Notes: a model not told the origin generated them from the sequence alone. A stretch of 50,359 nt of DNA from JBNARI01 sp049718765 (GCA_049718765.1 JBNARI010000015.1:1-50359); one strand, 5' to 3'. Positions 1 through 8,974 are shown, counted from the first letter of the stretch. A program made the numbers and translations.

Positions 1-23
1 GTGGGAAATTAATCCCGCCTCCC

Positions 24-62
24 GCGTCCTGTCAGGACGCCTACCGGTTTGTCCGACACCGG
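24..62. repeat. Tandem small palindromes at the window edge
   Basis: Two dyads follow each other: a perfect palindrome with 8-base arms around one base (24-40), then CCGGT/ACCGG arms around a 9-base loop (44-62). A weaker GGGA/TCCC dyad precedes them. They lie just downstream of the decayed transposase on the minus strand, so they could be hairpins of an insertion sequence end. This assignment is an inference; no transposable-element terminus was identified. Confidence 0.3.
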
Positions 63-132
63 CTAAACGGAGTCACCGCAGGAACAGGGCCTGACTAAAT
101 AAAACCCTTCCTGCTGCTACATGGCAAGCCCG

Positions 133-623
133 TTATGCAGAGGAAGCTCCCTGCCCAGCCGCCTCAAGCAAGATCATCCCTTCTCCTTCCCCCGGTTTGT
201 TAGCACTGACCTTTCCAGTCAGGCCTTGCTTGATAAAGTCTACTTGCTGCTTCAGCTCTTTCGTTACTCGCTCCCCGAAGCCAATGGCCCGGCGGCCGAT
301 AACCAGGGCCGCTGCGCAGTGCACCGGGACGGCGTAATGCTTTGCATACTTCCAGTAACCATAGTGGAACTGTGCTGGGGCCAAATGTCTTAAACGCCAC
401 CCCTTCCTTGGCAGCCCAGCCTGTCTTTGCTTAAAGCCAAACCTTCCAGGGCAATGGGCTTGCCCAGGAACAAGGCTGTGTCTACCATTACTTTGGCCAG
501 GACCCCCATAAGGTATCGCGCCGGAAACCACACGCATAGGCCAAGGCCGCATCCGGCTCTGCCTTTATCTCCCCTGTCCCCAGAATGCGGTTGTTTCCTA
601 CACCGGATACCTCCGCTGGCCAC
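133..623 (-). pseudogene. Decayed transposase (TnpB/OrfB-like) remnant
   Basis: Two overlapping minus-strand reading frames each carry part of what looks like one protein. The upstream frame (from about 623) contains LFLGKPIALEGL, like the segment of TnpB/OrfB transposases around the RuvC glutamate. The downstream frame (to 133) contains YGYWKYAKHYAVPV followed by AAALVIGRRAIGFGERV, like the C-terminal part. They are joined by a frameshift near 400. No full-length frame or start remains. The family call rests on motif resemblance only. From 624 to 800 I see no gene. Confidence 0.45.
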
Positions 624-800
624 TGGGCAGACGTACAGGCCTGATCGAACCCTGGTTTTCCCATGCTCGAAGGCGGTTTGCGTGCACGCCTAATCTCTTT
701 GCTCTTTCTCTAATGGATAAGAATTCATGCTTCCATGGCCAGCTACAGTCAACTATGGCGCAGTCTTGAAGATTATGCTCACAGGCTTAATTCCCAGAGT

Positions 801-1778
801 CTATATGAATATCACTGGTTTGATTGCCACCTTGTCCTCCATGAGCTTCAACCCTTGTTCAACTTCCTCGAGCTTCAAAGTGTAGTTGGCAAGCGCTTTA
901 ACGTTGATCTTTCCCTTGGCCACCAGCTCAATAGTCCTGGGAAACTCATCAGAACAAGCTACGATTCCCTTGAGCTTGATTTCCTGGCGCACCAGCACCA
1001 TTCCGTCGAAAGTTAAAGGTTCTCCACCCAAGCCCACAAGCACTAACGTTCCACCGGGCTTCAGGCTCTTCAGACCCAGGTTGAGCGTTGCGGATACCCC
1101 CGCTGCGTCTATTACCCTGTCGAATGCCCGCGCAGCCAGGTCACGGCCGTCGCTGACCCTGTCAGCGCCTAGCTCTTTAGCAATCTCAAGCCTGGGCTTT
1201 GCCACGTCAACTACCGTCACTTCCCCCCCGGCCAGCTTGGCGCATTGCAGGATCAGCAGCCCAATTGGCCCGGCTCCCAACACCAGCACTTTGTCTCCGA
1301 TCTCAATGTCAGCATGGTTTACGGCATGAACAGCAACCGTGGCAGGTTCAACGAGCGCCCCCTCGAGGTACGACATGGTGTCTGGAATCGGCCAAACGTA
1401 TCTTTCCGGTGCTTTCACATACTCAGCGAAGCACCCTGGCAGATTCAAGCCAAGCGTCTTCTTGGAGAAGCACAGATTTGTGGTGCCCCTTCTGCAAATC
1501 TCGCAAACCCCGCACCCGAAGTTGGGTTCCACAGCCACCCTGTCCCCCACTTTCACCCGGGTGACTTTCGCCCCTACTTTTGCAACCTTGCCTGAGGCCT
1601 CGTGCCCAGAGATATGGGGGAAAGTCACATCGCTCCTGTGCCCCCTGAAAATGTGCAGGTCGCTGCCACACAAGCCCGACGCATGAACTTCTATGAGCAC
1701 CTCGTCATCTTCCACATCCGGCACGGGCACTTCCTGTATAGAGAGCACATTGGGTTTCAACATCACTGCCGCTTTCAC
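801..1778 (-). CDS. Zinc-dependent medium-chain alcohol/polyol dehydrogenase
   Basis: An NAD(P)-dependent zinc dehydrogenase of the sorbitol/threonine dehydrogenase type, 325 residues, expected to oxidise a secondary alcohol in the cytoplasm. Visible features are the catalytic zinc ligands Cys37 (GLCGSD) and His59-Glu60 (GHE), the four structural-zinc cysteines Cys89, Cys92, Cys95 and Cys103 in Cx2Cx2Cx7C spacing, and a Rossmann motif VLVLGAGPIG near residue 165. The GTG start at 1778 has a GGGAGG site upstream. It is the last gene of the eleven-gene sigma-54 operon, next to the Gfo/Idh/MocA gene. In Thermotoga the family member IolM oxidises scyllo-inosose; the substrate here is unknown. Confidence 0.9.
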   Translation of the reverse strand: MKAAVMLKPNVLSIQEVPVPDVEDDEVLIEVHASGLCGSDLHIFRGHRSDVTFPHISGHEASGKVAKVGAKVTRVKVGDRVAVEPNFGCGVCEICRRGTTNLCFSKKTLGLNLPGCFAEYVKAPERYVWPIPDTMSYLEGALVEPATVAVHAVNHADIEIGDKVLVLGAGPIGLLILQCAKLAGGEVTVVDVAKPRLEIAKELGADRVSDGRDLAARAFDRVIDAAGVSATLNLGLKSLKPGGTLVLVGLGGEPLTFDGMVLVRQEIKLKGIVACSDEFPRTIELVAKGKINVKALANYTLKLEEVEQGLKLMEDKVAIKPVIFI

Positions 1779-1819
1779 AGGCTCATCCTCCCTCCCGTGG
1801 CAACTGATTAGTTAGATAG

Positions 1820-2872
1820 TCACAGGGAAATTGGCATCCCTTTCGAAATGGACTCTTTTATGGCATAGATGACGCGCAAGGTGACTGTGGCGTCTTCGGG
1901 AGTGACCAAAGGAGGTTCGCTCCCCTGGATCACCCTGCAAAAGTGCATGATCTCTTCGGTCATTGGGTCAACCTTGTGGGTAACAGGTATAGCTTCTTCC
2001 TTCAGAGGGTGTTCCCAACCCACGCCGCTGCTTTCGCAGTAAGAGTACTTCTTGAGATTGGGGAACGCCAGGCTGCCTTCCGTGCCAAAGAAGAAATACG
2101 AATTCTCAAAGGTTGGCCAGAAAAACAGGTTTTCCCTTGCGTTGGACTCGTAGAACCATGGCGAGGGCACACCGTCGCTAACGAATATTGTGCCCATAGC
2201 GCCACTCTTCAGCCCAAAACTAATCGTCACCACGTCTTCCACCTTGAAACCCCTAACTATGTTGGTGGCCTTCGCAAACACCCAGTCGAACTCTTCGCCA
2301 GTGGCGTATCTGATGTCATCCACGTCGTGAATCGTGTTTATCATCAACGGCCCGCCACCCTTTTCAGGCGTCACTCGCCACTCCATTTCGAAGTAAGAGT
2401 CTGGCTTCTTGGCCACCCACAACACGCTGCAGCCTATGAGTTTGCCGATGCCGCCGCCCGTGATCTGTTGCCTGGCCTCCCGCATCCGGGCCGAAAACCT
2501 CCTGTGATGCCCCACCAGCACCTTGACGCCATACTTCTCCACCAAACCGGCAATCTTCTCTGCTTCTTCAACTGTGCTGGCTATTGGCTTCTCCACAAGC
2601 ACATGTATCCCGCGCTCGGCACACGCTTTGGCCACCGGCCAGTGAAGGTCGTTTGGCAGGGCCAACACCGCTCCGTCCACCTTGCCCTCAATCGCCTTGA
2701 GACAGCCCTCGATGTCCTCAAATATTGGCACACCCAGTTGGGCCGCTCTCTGCCGCGAAAGTTCCGTGTTGCCACACACTGCTACCAGCTCTGCAAAGTC
2801 GCCGTGCCTTACGTCGCTGGCGTGTTTGAACCCGTGATGCATCCCGAAAACTGCCAGCTTTGGCTTGGACAT
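1820..2872 (-). CDS. Gfo/Idh/MocA family dehydrogenase
   Basis: A 350-residue NAD(P)-dependent oxidoreductase of the glucose-fructose oxidoreductase / inositol dehydrogenase family, cytoplasmic. The family signature VLVEKPIA is clear, as is the C-terminal substrate domain with KGGGPLMINTIHDVD, which carries the catalytic-type His-Asp. The N-terminal nucleotide loop is atypical (VFGMHHGFKHA rather than GxGxxG). Start ATG has a GGAGAGGG site. It lies 29 bases after tctA and 41 bases before the zinc dehydrogenase, so the two dehydrogenases probably act in one pathway on a polyol or cyclitol. Confidence 0.88.
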   Translation of the reverse strand: MSKPKLAVFGMHHGFKHASDVRHGDFAELVAVCGNTELSRQRAAQLGVPIFEDIEGCLKAIEGKVDGAVLALPNDLHWPVAKACAERGIHVLVEKPIASTVEEAEKIAGLVEKYGVKVLVGHHRRFSARMREARQQITGGGIGKLIGCSVLWVAKKPDSYFEMEWRVTPEKGGGPLMINTIHDVDDIRYATGEEFDWVFAKATNIVRGFKVEDVVTISFGLKSGAMGTIFVSDGVPSPWFYESNARENLFFWPTFENSYFFFGTEGSLAFPNLKKYSYCESSGVGWEHPLKEEAIPVTHKVDPMTEEIMHFCRVIQGSEPPLVTPEDATVTLRVIYAIKESISKGMPISL

Positions 2873-2901
2873 AGTCTACCCTCTCCTTCCACAACTCCCT
2901 T

Positions 2902-4422
2902 CTATTCCTGAGTTACAAACCCACGGAAAATACGCGCAGTTAGCGTCTTGACTACAGGTACCCTGTAGAGAAGGATCCACAAAAGGGCGATCAGCAACAC
3001 CAGGCTGATTGGCCTGCTTAAGAAAGTAGCAAAGAGCCCCACAACCGTTCCTTTAGACAGGATCAAAGCTCTTCTCAAGGAGACGTCCGCGATGGGTCCA
3101 AGAATCAGACCCAAAACCATCGGCCCAACCGGGATGTCTAGCCGCTTCATCACGTAGCCGATCAAGCCAAATAAGACTGTGAGATACACATGGAAGAAAT
3201 TGTTGTCCACAGCATACGCGCCAACGAAACACAGAACCACCACAATGGGCATCAAGATCTCTTTCTTTATGAAAACCACTCTTGCGGCGTACCTGAACGT
3301 GCCAATGCCAAACAGAAGCATAAACACGTTGGCAATGATGGAGGAAAGCACAATCACCCAGAAGAAGCTCCTGCACTCAACCATTACCATTGGTCCCGGC
3401 TTAAGCCCGTGTATGTACATGGCTCCAAGCAGCACCGCCGTCACAGCGTCTCCAGGAATTCCCAGCGTTATCATGGGGATCAGCGCCCCGCCGATCGCAG
3501 CGTTATTTGCTACCTCGGGCGCAATTACTCCTTCATAAGCTCCCTCTCCAAACGGCCTGCTGGGCTTCTTCACAGTTGTCTTTGCATGTGCATAGCTGGT
3601 CAAAGCCGCAATGTCCCCACCGACTCCCGGCAAAGCACCTATGAACACCCCAATTGCTGCGCAACGCACAGTTAACCACAGGTTTTTGATCACCTCAGAC
3701 AATGGGGGTACCACTCGCCCAATTTGACGAGTACTTACCACTTCTATGAATGGCCTGCTCATATGCATGGCTACTTCGGAGAGACCAAACAGACCAATCA
3801 TCACTGGCACAAAGTGCAGCCCGCCCAGAAGGTATACGTTGCCGAAGGTAAACCTCCCACTGCCGTATATAGGGTCCATCCCAACGCAGCCAAAGAAAAG
3901 ACCAAGCGCAGCAGACAAAATCCCTTTCTCTATGGAGGTCCCGGACAGACTGCTCAAGATCACAAGCCCAAACATGGTTAACAGGAAGTACTCGTGCGGG
4001 CCGAACTTGAGCGCGATCTCCGCCAGCGCGGGAGCACCCACACCCAGCGCAAGGATGCCAAGTATACCTCCGAGAAAGGATTCCGCAGTCACTAATCCTA
4101 TGGCCTGTCCTGCTTCGCCTCTCTTTGCCAAGGGATAGCCATCAAAGCTGGTTGCAATCGCGGAGGGCGCACCAGGGATGTTGAGCAAGATCGAAGACCA
4201 GGAACCCCCATAAACGCCACCAGCGTATATGCCCATTAGGATAGCCATGGCGCTTATCATGTCCATACCGTACGTCAGAGAAACTAGCAACACCGTGGCC
4301 ATGGTGACCGTCAGCCCAGGGAGCGCCCCAACTATGATGCCCCCATAGGTGCCCAAGGCGATCAGAGCCAGTGTTCTGGGAGATAGAACTGCTGCAATGG
4401 TTTGACTCAACGTTGTTGGCAC
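2902..4422 (-). CDS. tctA: Tripartite tricarboxylate transporter, large permease TctA
   Basis: The large membrane subunit (506 residues, usual TctA length) of a TctABC secondary transporter that imports organic acids captured by TctC. It is strongly hydrophobic with about a dozen membrane segments. Typical TctA stretches are seen, such as GALPGLTVTMATVLL near the N-terminus and the repeat GALPGVGGDIAAL in the second half. The GTG start at 4422 sits behind AGGAGGTG. It lies 13 bases downstream of tctB in the operon. The transporter implies an anionic carboxylate substrate for the pathway. Confidence 0.95.
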   Translation of the reverse strand: MPTTLSQTIAAVLSPRTLALIALGTYGGIIVGALPGLTVTMATVLLVSLTYGMDMISAMAILMGIYAGGVYGGSWSSILLNIPGAPSAIATSFDGYPLAKRGEAGQAIGLVTAESFLGGILGILALGVGAPALAEIALKFGPHEYFLLTMFGLVILSSLSGTSIEKGILSAALGLFFGCVGMDPIYGSGRFTFGNVYLLGGLHFVPVMIGLFGLSEVAMHMSRPFIEVVSTRQIGRVVPPLSEVIKNLWLTVRCAAIGVFIGALPGVGGDIAALTSYAHAKTTVKKPSRPFGEGAYEGVIAPEVANNAAIGGALIPMITLGIPGDAVTAVLLGAMYIHGLKPGPMVMVECRSFFWVIVLSSIIANVFMLLFGIGTFRYAARVVFIKKEILMPIVVVLCFVGAYAVDNNFFHVYLTVLFGLIGYVMKRLDIPVGPMVLGLILGPIADVSLRRALILSKGTVVGLFATFLSRPISLVLLIALLWILLYRVPVVKTLTARIFRGFVTQE

Positions 4423-4435
4423 CGCTTTTCACCTC

Positions 4436-4909
4436 CTATGGAAGCAAGACCCTGAAAAGCCTGGCAAAAACAAACTGTATAGACAACCCAACGACTACGG
4501 AAATCCCCACAATAGCCCAGGGCTTTGCTGCTCGGTACACCCAAAATGTCCCTATCAAGAACAGTATCGTTGTTAACAGGAAGTGGAGCCGCGGGACTAG
4601 CAGCGCGTACAGAATTGTAGCCACAAACAACACCACAGTGTGCCTCACGCTCTCCTCCCGAAGTAGCGCCCTCACATTCGGGAGAGGTCTCAGTTCACCC
4701 TCACAGGAAGCCTTGCGAATGGCTCCAAGGCCAATTAGAAGACTACAAATTACTACTACGGCACCGGCAAACGCCGGCGTAATTCCAGGGCTCTCCAGGC
4801 TCAGGCCGAAATCCGGAAGCTGGGTTGAAAGTACGAAAATCGCTATGCCTATGGCAAGAGCAACGATTGCCAAGATCCAGTCCGGGGACCTAACCCATTT
4901 CCTCCACAC
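4436..4909 (-). CDS. tctB: Tripartite tricarboxylate transporter, small permease TctB
   Basis: The small membrane subunit, with four predicted membrane segments (for example ILAIVALAIGIAIFVLS and VVVICSLLIGLGA). The open frame extends back to 4999, but that would start the protein inside the 17-base-pair hairpin after tctC. I chose the GTG at 4909 because GAGGAGG stands nine bases before it. This gives 157 residues beginning M-W-R-K-W, the usual size for TctB. Sequence similarity in this family is low, so the call also rests on its position between tctC and tctA. Confidence 0.88.
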   Translation of the reverse strand: MWRKWVRSPDWILAIVALAIGIAIFVLSTQLPDFGLSLESPGITPAFAGAVVVICSLLIGLGAIRKASCEGELRPLPNVRALLREESVRHTVVLFVATILYALLVPRLHFLLTTILFLIGTFWVYRAAKPWAIVGISVVVGLSIQFVFARLFRVLLP

Positions 4910-4957
4910 AGGCTGATTCCTCCTCGAAACTACCCCTGGGAACAGGCCGCCTTTCTC

Positions 4958-5005
4958 GGGAAGTTGCCCTGGCAGCTCCGGTTTAGGGTGCCAGGGCAAC
5001 TTCCC
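4958..5005 (-). promoter_or_regulatory. Perfect 17-bp intercistronic hairpin between tctC and tctB
   Basis: Arms 4958-4974 and 4989-5005 are exact reverse complements over 17 bases, with a 14-base loop. The hairpin begins eight bases after the tctC stop and has no T-run after it, so it is not a classical terminator. Such structures after binding-protein genes commonly protect the upstream message from 3' exonucleases and reduce read-through, giving more binding protein than permease. That role is an inference from position. Confidence 0.75.
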
Positions 5006-5013
5006 TCAAGCTG

Positions 5014-6036
5014 TCACGGTTTGGGTATGTTGAAGTCAGCAGGGGACTTCTTGGTTGCGCCACCCTCATGCAGGATCCACGCTGTGACCGACTGCCACTT
5101 CTTTACGTACTTCGTGGCTTCTTCTCCAGTAAGGCCGAGAGGCACAGCCACCATGTTCTCGAGGGTCTGCTTCCACTCAGCGCTGTCTGCTGCTTGCTTG
5201 AACGCGCTCAGCAACTTATCTTGAATGTCTTTAGGAGTACCTTTCTTTACGAAGACTCCGTAGAACGCGCCCCAAGGCAGATACTTCTTCATCTCTGGCA
5301 CTTCCTCGTGCATGAGGGGCACGTTTTCGAGGCCCTTCACCTTCTGGCCCGCGCAGGAGGCCAACGGTCTCACTTTTCCGGCTCTGATGTACTCGATGCA
5401 TGACGTACCGGTTGCAACAGTGAAATCGATTTGCTTGCCCATCAGTGCGGTCAATACTGGGGCGTCTCCATCGTACGGCACCATGGTGCAATCCACGCCC
5501 AGAGCAGTTTTCATCATGACCGCTACGGTGAAGGGCTGAGCCCCAGGCCCAGTATGGCCCATCTTGATTTCTTTACCCTTTGCCTTGAGGTCCGCAACTA
5601 GCTCTTTGATGTCTTTCCACGGTGCATCTGGGTGCACCAAGATCACTGGAACAGATCCAGCAAGTAGGATTATGGGGTCAAAATCGTCAAAGCTTCTAGC
5701 GGACAGGTCCAACACTTGGAATAGCGCCGGGTTTTCAGAGCTTCCCAGGAGAGTGTAGCCATCTGCAGGCTGAGAATAGACGTGTTGTACTGCAATTGCG
5801 CTTGTAGCACCGGTCATGTTGGTCACTACTATTGGTTGACCAAGCTGCTTCTCGGCAAGTGCCGAAATGCCCCTCATCAGCCTGTCAGTCATGCCACCCG
5901 CTGCCCAGCCAACGATCATGTTGATTGCCTTGGTCGGATACTTCGCCTGCTGCGCGCATCCGGCAGCTACAACGCCAAACAACACTGCACACAGAACGAC
6001 CGCAACCACCCTGTAGCTGGTCCTCAGCTTGCCCAT
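5014..6036 (-). CDS. tctC: Tripartite tricarboxylate transporter substrate-binding lipoprotein TctC (Bug family)
   Basis: The extracytoplasmic solute-binding subunit of the TctABC transporter, 340 residues. A lipoprotein signal peptide is visible: hydrophobic residues 10-23 and lipobox VAAGC ending at Cys27, so it should be anchored to the outer face of the membrane. The mature part has Bug-family features such as IVGWAAGGMTDRL and PADGYTLLGSS. The start ATG has a GGGGGG site. The 275 bases upstream of it (6037-6311) hold no gene and no promoter I can identify. The ligand is probably a small carboxylate; this family cannot be assigned a specific substrate by eye. Confidence 0.95.
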   Translation of the reverse strand: MGKLRTSYRVVAVVLCAVLFGVVAAGCAQQAKYPTKAINMIVGWAAGGMTDRLMRGISALAEKQLGQPIVVTNMTGATSAIAVQHVYSQPADGYTLLGSSENPALFQVLDLSARSFDDFDPIILLAGSVPVILVHPDAPWKDIKELVADLKAKGKEIKMGHTGPGAQPFTVAVMMKTALGVDCTMVPYDGDAPVLTALMGKQIDFTVATGTSCIEYIRAGKVRPLASCAGQKVKGLENVPLMHEEVPEMKKYLPWGAFYGVFVKKGTPKDIQDKLLSAFKQAADSAEWKQTLENMVAVPLGLTGEEATKYVKKWQSVTAWILHEGGATKKSPADFNIPKP

Positions 6037-6311
6037 TGTATGACCCCCCTATTGGTTGTGTGATTCTCATACCGACGCACAAATTCACAACCTGCCCCTC
6101 TGCTACCGTCTGGAACTCACAACTACGGACCAGCAACCTTTCAATTCTGGTCATACTCCCAGCCGCCGGTGTGTTTGCCTTCTTGCAAACTTGCTTCGCC
6201 ACTCCTGTCGCGTCGTCCCTATGACTGCCGGCAGCTCGAAGCCTTCCTCCCACCTCCCATTGTCCCTTGGGGCGCGAGGAAATACCCGCACCACAACAAG
6301 TACCTCTCCAA

Positions 6312-7289
6312 TCATGGTGGGTAGTGGATGGTGTACAAGTGCCTGCCACCGTTGAATGGGCCCTTCAACACCGCCTCTATCTCCTCCTTGGGCCTCTGGG
6401 TCACCCACTCGGCTTGCGGCAGCACCCCTGGCGGGAACCTCTCCAGGATGTCGTTCACCAACCGCACCATGAAGTCCAACAACACTTCCAAGCCAGGCTT
6501 GGCCTTGTCAGCAGAAGCCAGGGTGGGATAACCGATCACTCCCTCTGGATAGGCAACCAGCTCCAGGTAGCTAAGCCCGGCTGTGCCGTGACCGGGTATT
6601 GGCCTTTGGAAAACATCGCCGCCCTTGTCAATGTAGCTGTCCGGGAAGAAGCCTTTGGGCTTTGTGTCCACAGCGTCTTCAAGGTGAATCATTTCGGGGA
6701 ACAGCGCCATGGAGTACGATGTTTCGGCCTCATCTGCGTGCCGGAAGGGAGTCTCAAATACAACTCCACCGTTGTTCTTATCCTTGAGGTAGTTGGGTAT
6801 CACAGTGGGCCAGTTCACAAACACGAGTATTGCTGGTACTTGGTATTTCTTCATGAAGTCGTGCATTGCAGTTGGTATCACGTATTCCTGACCATGACCG
6901 TTGATCAGAATTTGCTTCCGGAAGCCCGCGTTCCAAAGCCCGGCAATCACGGCGCGGATGTATGCCAGGAAAACGTCCTCAGGCACCACCACCGTGCCAG
7001 GCATGCCCAAGTGAGCCCATGGATGGGACCCATACCATATGGGCTGGGCCACCGTACAGCCCGTCTTTTGTGCGACCAGCTCTGCCATCCTGGAAACCAG
7101 GAAAGTATCTTCCCCATAGGGCGCGCCAGTGCCGTGGTATTCCGTGCTTCCAATTGGGATGAGGATGATGTCGTTCTTCTTGAGCCTTTCCTGTACCTGC
7201 TTGCCCGTCATGTTCTGGAAGTAGATGCCGTCCGGGAGATCCATGTGCCCTCCCTTAGGCGGCAATTCCCAGTTGCCCATCGTCTTCAC
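6312..7289 (-). CDS. Creatininase-family amidohydrolase (IolN-like by context)
   Basis: A 325-residue metal-dependent hydrolase of the creatininase family. Visible metal-site elements are Glu50 and His52 (GSTEYHG), Asp61 (YGEDT) and an INGHGQE segment near residue 150, where most relatives have NGHGGN. The family includes creatininase, mycofactocin MftE, F-type amidases and IolN, which opens the ring of 3-dehydro-scyllo-inosose. In this operon it sits with a Gfo/Idh/MocA and a zinc dehydrogenase, the same three families as IolG, IolM and IolN of Thermotoga. A ring-opening or lactam/beta-diketone hydrolase is plausible. GTG at 7289 and ATG at 7280 are both possible starts. Confidence 0.85.
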   Translation of the reverse strand: MKTMGNWELPPKGGHMDLPDGIYFQNMTGKQVQERLKKNDIILIPIGSTEYHGTGAPYGEDTFLVSRMAELVAQKTGCTVAQPIWYGSHPWAHLGMPGTVVVPEDVFLAYIRAVIAGLWNAGFRKQILINGHGQEYVIPTAMHDFMKKYQVPAILVFVNWPTVIPNYLKDKNNGGVVFETPFRHADEAETSYSMALFPEMIHLEDAVDTKPKGFFPDSYIDKGGDVFQRPIPGHGTAGLSYLELVAYPEGVIGYPTLASADKAKPGLEVLLDFMVRLVNDILERFPPGVLPQAEWVTQRPKEEIEAVLKGPFNGGRHLYTIHYPP

Positions 7290-7331
7290 CGTCCTCGCAG
7301 CTTTGGATCGACACCTATGCTCACTGCGCTA

Positions 7332-8243
7332 TCACTCAGGGATGGCCATGTCAGGTGTACCTGCCGGGCTCTGCTTTGCCTCAGGGAAGTACCTTTCTAC
7401 CATTTCCTTCACAATTGCCGCCTGGGCTGCCATGTTCTTCCCGTCCTGAGGCGAGGTCATTTCGCCGTGTGCACTCACAACCGAGTTACCGGTCTTCAAA
7501 TGGATGGGCGCCCCAATCCTTACCATTTCAGGCGCCTCGTAGACCCTAATGAACCCACCGGAGCCGGGCGGGTTGTCAGTGTGCACGTCAATTGGGATGT
7601 CTATTGCCTGTCTCAAGGCGGCGATCATTGGAAGGCTCAAGTCGCGGACTGGGTTAATGGAGTCAGCGCCAAGCCTTTCAAAGAGCTTGAACGAAGCAGG
7701 GTTGCCGTGACCAGTGTGAGCCGACACCTTGAACTTCATGTTCTTGGGCAGCTCACCAGCATTCCTCATTTCAACGAGCACCCACAGTAATCCTTCGTCA
7801 TACACGAGCACACCCCTGCAGCCGACTTCAGCAATCCTCTTCACGTCTTCAACTGCCCTGACCACCTGTTCCATGCCGCGCAACCTGTAGCCAATCCTCA
7901 CTCCCTGCTGCGAGAGCCTGGTGGCGCTGGTGTCGTAAGTTGCTCGCGGACCCACAGAAAGGTTGAGCTCAACCTTATATTCCTTGGCAAGAGCCACATA
8001 ATCCTTGAGCTCGGACATAGTGTGCCTGAACGCACCATAGGTTTCATCCACACGGTTGATGGTCACGCCATATTGCTGAGCCGTTTCGAGCAACGCCTTC
8101 AAAGCGTCGGCGCTGTTCACCGTGGGCACTTCTATCCTGTAGTGGGCCCCATCCGGGAACCTCTTGTTGCTCGTGGGAAGATCGTAGGCGTCTCCCCTTG
8201 GAAGCCCCAACTTCACCATGAAATCCCTTGTCTTATCGAACAT
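7332..8243 (-). CDS. U32 peptidase-like TIM-barrel protein, function unknown
   Basis: A 303-residue soluble protein with beta/alpha-barrel character; strands such as HYRIEVPTV, GCRGVLVYDEGLLW and IPIDVHTDN are spaced as in barrels. It resembles proteins annotated as U32 family peptidases, but the cysteine-containing U32 signature is absent. Several conserved-looking His, Asp and Glu residues near strand ends (SAHTGHGNPAS, DVHTDNPPG) suggest a metal- or sugar-binding site. The start ATG is preceded by GGGAGGG. Position between the cupin and creatininase genes points to an isomerase, aldolase or lyase step in the same pathway rather than proteolysis; that is inference. Confidence 0.65.
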   Translation of the reverse strand: MFDKTRDFMVKLGLPRGDAYDLPTSNKRFPDGAHYRIEVPTVNSADALKALLETAQQYGVTINRVDETYGAFRHTMSELKDYVALAKEYKVELNLSVGPRATYDTSATRLSQQGVRIGYRLRGMEQVVRAVEDVKRIAEVGCRGVLVYDEGLLWVLVEMRNAGELPKNMKFKVSAHTGHGNPASFKLFERLGADSINPVRDLSLPMIAALRQAIDIPIDVHTDNPPGSGGFIRVYEAPEMVRIGAPIHLKTGNSVVSAHGEMTSPQDGKNMAAQAAIVKEMVERYFPEAKQSPAGTPDMAIPE

Positions 8244-8275
8244 ACTTGTCCCTCCCTGAAACCGAGATCCACACC

Positions 8276-8653
8276 TTAGCAGCTGCCTTGAGTCTTCCTA
8301 TGAGCTGGTAGCGGTGGCGAATACGCCCAAACTAATTTCAGCTCAGTGTCGCCAGTGTTGATGATTTCGTGCCTTGTCCCCCGCGCAGCGAAAATTGCGG
8401 TGCCCGCGCCTACCTCGTACTCCTCCTCTCCGCCGTTGATCACCAGCTTACCCTTGCCGCTAATAATATACATTGCTTCCTCTTCGTTCTCGTGCACATG
8501 CTCGGGAATCCTACTCCCAACCGCAGTCACGTTAACTCCCATGGAAATGTTTTGGGCTCCCGTAGTGATCTCCGATATGAGAGTCTTGGATACCCTGGGC
8601 GGCGTGCGCACTACCCCTTCAACTTCTGACTCCCGCACGATCCTTGTGGCCAT
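8276..8653 (-). CDS. Cupin-domain protein
   Basis: A small single-domain cupin of 125 residues. The two cupin motifs are visible: PEHVHENEEEAMYIISGKG with the metal ligands His, His and Glu, and a later segment GTAIFAARGTRHEIINTGD with the last histidine. Such proteins act as metal-dependent isomerases, dioxygenases or epimerases, or only bind sugars. GGAGG precedes the ATG. Lying inside the catabolic operon, it could be an isomerase/epimerase or a small accessory protein; the sequence does not decide. Confidence 0.85.
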   Translation of the reverse strand: MATRIVRESEVEGVVRTPPRVSKTLISEITTGAQNISMGVNVTAVGSRIPEHVHENEEEAMYIISGKGKLVINGGEEEYEVGAGTAIFAARGTRHEIINTGDTELKLVWAYSPPLPAHRKTQGSC

Positions 8654-8695
8654 TGCTCAGTCCCACCTCCAGTCCTCTGGTTTATTTCCTTCAGT

Positions 8696-8974
8696 TCACC
8701 CACCGCTAAGCGGTGGGAAAAGGGTTACCTTGTCGCCATGCTGGAGCTTCTCCTCGCTGAAAATTGCCTTGCCTTCCCTTACCACGAGACCAATCCACTC
8801 AGTGGATAACCCCAGCGCGTTTAGGAGGTCCTGCACCGTACTGCCGGGGGGCAGCTGCACAGTCACCGTCTCTGGCCGCAAGGGCACCTCCTCTGCATGG
8901 CCCTTGCCCACACAGGTGCGAAGCCAAAGTTGCAGCTCTACCTGCACGGATATGCTGGCAGTTGCCCCGCCCAT
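8696..8974 (-). CDS. MoaD/ThiS-like ubiquitin-fold sulfur carrier
   Basis: A 92-residue beta-grasp protein ending in the Gly-Gly tail (LSGG) that is adenylated and thiocarboxylated in MoaD-type sulfur carriers. The last third (GKAIFSEEKLQHGDKVTLFPP) is typical of the fold. It lies 13 bases downstream of the AOR gene. Such AOR-linked MoaD proteins are common and are thought to supply dithiolene sulfur for the tungstopterin of the neighbouring enzyme. The remaining cofactor genes are not in the window. Confidence 0.88.
   Translation of the reverse strand: MGGATASISVQVELQLWLRTCVGKGHAEEVPLRPETVTVQLPPGSTVQDLLNALGLSTEWIGLVVREGKAIFSEEKLQHGDKVTLFPPLSGG

Noticed and set aside
4910..4999. Longer tctB starting at 4999
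   Set aside because: That start lies inside the 17-bp hairpin, has no ribosome binding site, and adds 30 residues not expected in TctB.
6037..6311. Second sigma-54 promoter or internal promoter before tctC
   Set aside because: I looked for TGGC-N8-TTGC with correct spacing and for a -35/-10 pair; only poorly spaced partial matches were found.
6267..7790. 507-codon plus-strand open frame across the creatininase and U32-like genes
   Set aside because: It is antisense to two recognisable genes, spans their boundary, and its product resembles nothing.
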